A stretch of DNA of 64,000 nucleotides, taken from positions 2,075,297 through 2,139,296 of the forward strand of contig SCFE01000045.1 in assembly GCA_004352715.1 (NCBI GenBank), given 5' to 3'. This document shows positions 62,061 to 64,000 of the stretch, piece by piece; within the stretch, counting starts at the first letter, position 1; the number at the start of each line of letters is the position of its first letter. A program made the position numbers and the translations under genes. Below the pieces are notes generated by a model that saw only the letters and a program-made list of their open reading frames with translations, made no database searches and was not told the DNA's origin. The DNA comes from Hofstenia miamia. Taxonomy: Eukaryota; Xenacoelomorpha; Acoela.

Positions 62061-62657
62061 ATACAATATAAATACATGAAAAAGTTTAAGTTATAATTCA
62101 TTATGAAGGAACGTTGGATTTCGGCATATGAGAATGATTTTCCTTTCCCGCTGTTTGTTCTCGAGAGAATTTCGAAGCGTCTTGGTTCACGTAAGTTGTA
62201 TTCCATTGAACGAGTGGGTGGAACCAAATAACTCAGTGGGTGATTTGCGTTCATAACGATATCTTTCCATAGGCGCTGGCAGATATTTTCGCGCCTATTG
62301 AACAGGGTATCGCAATTGAGTTTCTCACATGATAAAAATCGTCACGCTATATTGGAAGCAGGACATCATATACCGTTTCTCCGCTGAAAGTTGAGAGAAT
62401 TTATTAACCAGTGCGATACATGCGGTCATAAGTCATATGGATGTTCAAAGAGGTATTGGCTGAAGAAGTTCACAAGTGTTCATGAGAGACTACCAGTAGC
62501 ATTGAAGGAGTGGGTGCCCAGAGTGGATGGTAGCGGGAAGGACATTTCCGATACAGAAGGACCCTAAGAAAGGTAGTGAGGCAAGCAACTTCAGGCCAAT
62601 AACAGGTCTGCCAACAACTTGGAAATTGCTAACTTCTGTGATTTCAAGTAGGCTGGC

Positions 62658-63211
62658 ATGTTACTTAGAACAGAACAGGACAGGTTGATAACAGAGGAGC
62701 AGAATGGATGTAGGACAAAGACGAGAGGATGCAAAGATCAGTTGTTGATAGACCAGGCAGTAGTGGAGAATTGTAGAAGAAGGAAGACAAACTTAGCAAT
62801 AGCATGGATAGACTACAGGAAGGCGTATGACAGCATATCACATAGGTGGGTATTGAGGACGCTAGAGGCCAATGGAGTTTCACGGAAATGGGTTGAGTTT
62901 CTAGAGAGGGAGATGGGAAAGTGGCAGACTGAGATATACGGGCACAGGTTGAGGTTTAGGCGAGGTATATTCCAGGGAGACAGCTTAGCACCACTACTGT
63001 TTGTAGTTAGCTTAGTCCCCATCACAGAAAAGTTAAAGGAGACAGGTATAGGGTATAAGTTGGAGAAGAATGGTAGAGCAGTGAGTCACCTGTGGTACAT
63101 GGACGACCTGAAGATGTATGCTAGTTCAAGGAAGATGTTGCTGAAGCAAGTGGACACATTGGAGATATCAAGTAAAGAGTCTGGGTTGGAGTTTGGATTA
63201 GGAAAGTGTGC
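62658..63211 (+). pseudogene. LINE reverse transcriptase, central part
   Basis: Open for about 185 codons up to the N. Key motifs: [39 protein letters not shown] (catalytic Asp of motif A); [20 protein letters not shown]; and [14 protein letters not shown] (YMDD, the two catalytic Asp of motif C). It copies RNA into DNA at the nicked target in active relatives. The upstream part (62500-62657) is in another frame with stops, so this copy is defective. Confidence 0.85.
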
Positions 63212-63272
63212 NAGCAGTGAGTCACCTGTGGTACATGGACGACCTGAAGATGTATGCTAGTTCAAGGAAGAT
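63077..63272 (+). repeat. Partial duplication around the N at 63212
   Basis: About 60 bp at 63077-63136 recur at 63213-63272, after which the copies diverge moderately. Two different LINE copies, or two contig ends, seem to be joined here. Confidence 0.8.
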
Positions 63273-63350
63273 TTTGCAGAAGGAAGTGGAGACATTGGAG
63301 AAGCCAAGCTGAGATTCTGGGTTGGAATTTGCTTAGGGAAATGTGCGACA

Positions 63351-63917
63351 GTGACAATGACTAGAGGCAAGTGTATAGATGGAGATGGCTTGAGGACGAG
63401 CAGTGGGGATAAGATTGAGGAATTCAAACAGGGGTACAAGTACTTAGGAGTGATAGAGAGGAACAGAACAGATCATGAGGAAATGAAGATGAGGGTAAGA
63501 AAAGAATACAAGAGGAGAGTAAGGAAGATACTAGCAGCAGAGAGAGCATTCAACTTAAATGGAGATGTAGATAGGCTGTACATGGCAAAGCATAAAGGAG
63601 AGAAAGGACTGCTGAGTGTAGATGAAACAGTAGAAGCAGAAGCACTAGGGCTAAAAAAATATATAGAAGAGCAACCTAGAGTGTCTCTACTAGAGGTCAC
63701 TAAGGAGCTAAAGAAGATAAGAACTGAGAGTGATGGAAAGAAGATATACCAGAGTAGGATGGAATCAGAGAGACAAACAAGGTATAGGCAGAGGTTGATG
63801 CATGGAGAATACTTGAGGAACACAGAAAAATGTGACAGAGAAGAGAGCAACAAGTGGTTAAAGAAGGCAGGACTAAAAAGAGCAACAGAAGCACTGATAA
63901 TGGCAGCACAGGAGTAA
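63351..63917 (+). pseudogene. LINE C-terminal region after the RT
   Basis: 188 open codons, very basic and acidic. YKYLGVIERNRTDHEEMKMR is the thumb motif that follows the RT. AERAFNLNGDVDRLYMAKHK, RMESERQTRYRQRLMHGEYL and REESNKWLKKAGLK are typical of the spacer before the zinc finger. After a stop at 63915-63917 the frame continues as IRTNWVKKHIDRRVEVSDKC. Confidence 0.78.
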
Positions 63918-64000
63918 GCAATAAGAACAAACTGGGTGAAGAAGCATATAGACAGAAGAGTAGAAGTAAGTGATAAGTGTAGGCTATGTAAGAAAGAGGC

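Larger units (their letters stand above)
60141..62470 (+). mobile_element. Ty3/gypsy-like LTR retrotransposon relic lacking reverse transcriptase
   Basis: In order: a primer-binding-site-like TGGTGCCGTGAC; a gag-like region (60181-60480, frameshifted); two CCHC zinc knuckles; an aspartic protease; a pre-RT spacer; RNase H; a chromodomain-less tail with GTGKNIVVDALSR; and a possible HHCC integrase trace (62330-62440). The reverse transcriptase expected between about 61433 and 61490 is deleted. Many stops and frame changes. No LTR pair was recognised. Confidence 0.78.
62500..64000 (+). mobile_element. R4/Dong-like non-LTR retrotransposon (LINE), 5' truncated, runs off the window
   Basis: Starts inside the reverse transcriptase (SNFRPITGLPTTWKLLT near 62600) and continues through the YMDD active site, thumb, and a long basic C-terminal region to the beginning of a CxxC zinc finger (SDKCRLCKKE) at the window end. 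R2/R4-superclade elements have this layout, with a CCHC finger and a nuclease domain near the C-terminus. A copy of part of the RT is repeated around the N at 63212. Inserted next to the LTR relic. Confidence 0.82.

Noticed and set aside
1-64000. tRNA, rRNA, CRISPR array, bacterial operon features, riboswitches
   Set aside because: None seen; exon-intron structure and transposon types are those of an animal genome.

Overview
This is an AT-rich window from an invertebrate animal genome. Small exons sit in long introns full of (TA)n microsatellites and decayed transposons, and no bacterial features are visible. The species cannot be read from the sequence. A P-superfamily transposon, Tc1, hAT-like MITEs and a YMDD-box R4/Dong-like LINE together would suit a tunicate or cnidarian, but that is inference. 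|| Main gene: one very large plus-strand gene runs through about 1.8-58.7 kb. I can trace 43 distinct exons whose splice phases join into one open frame of about 2,650 codons. The product is almost entirely amphipathic alpha-helix with recurrent Trp-anchored motifs, i.e. spectrin-type repeats. No actin-binding, KASH, WW, ZZ or EF-hand domain is visible, so this is an internal rod segment of a giant cytoskeletal linker. A nesprin/SYNE-type protein is my best guess; dystrophin or spectraplakin are alternatives. Both ends of the gene lie outside the window or were not found. || Assembly: isolated single Ns mark contig joins. Four of them (2671, 42936, 50636, 63212) are bounded by direct duplications, and the one at 35344 repeats only a short transposon-terminus sequence. 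The largest duplication (3,487 bp, nearly identical) repeats five exons. Reading both copies would break the frame, so these look like uncollapsed haplotype or contig overlaps. A 312-N gap at 5029-5340 interrupts a TA repeat. || Mobile DNA in introns: a P-element-like transposon with target-site duplication and a nested hAT MITE (26.2-27.5 kb); two decayed Tc1-like elements (15.3 and 35.5 kb); several hAT-type MITEs with 8-bp duplications; a TA-flanked MITE (41.7 kb); a palindromic MITE (45.6 kb); a minus-strand LINE tail next to a TA repeat (22 kb); and a possible GIY-YIG retroelement tail (43.7 kb). || Right end: 60.1-62.5 kb is a Ty3/gypsy-like LTR retrotransposon relic lacking reverse transcriptase. 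It is followed by a 5'-truncated R4/Dong-like LINE that runs off the window. || Also notable: 42 of 43 introns end in TAG rather than CAG, and an acidic ORF at 45.3 kb could be an alternative first exon of a short isoform.
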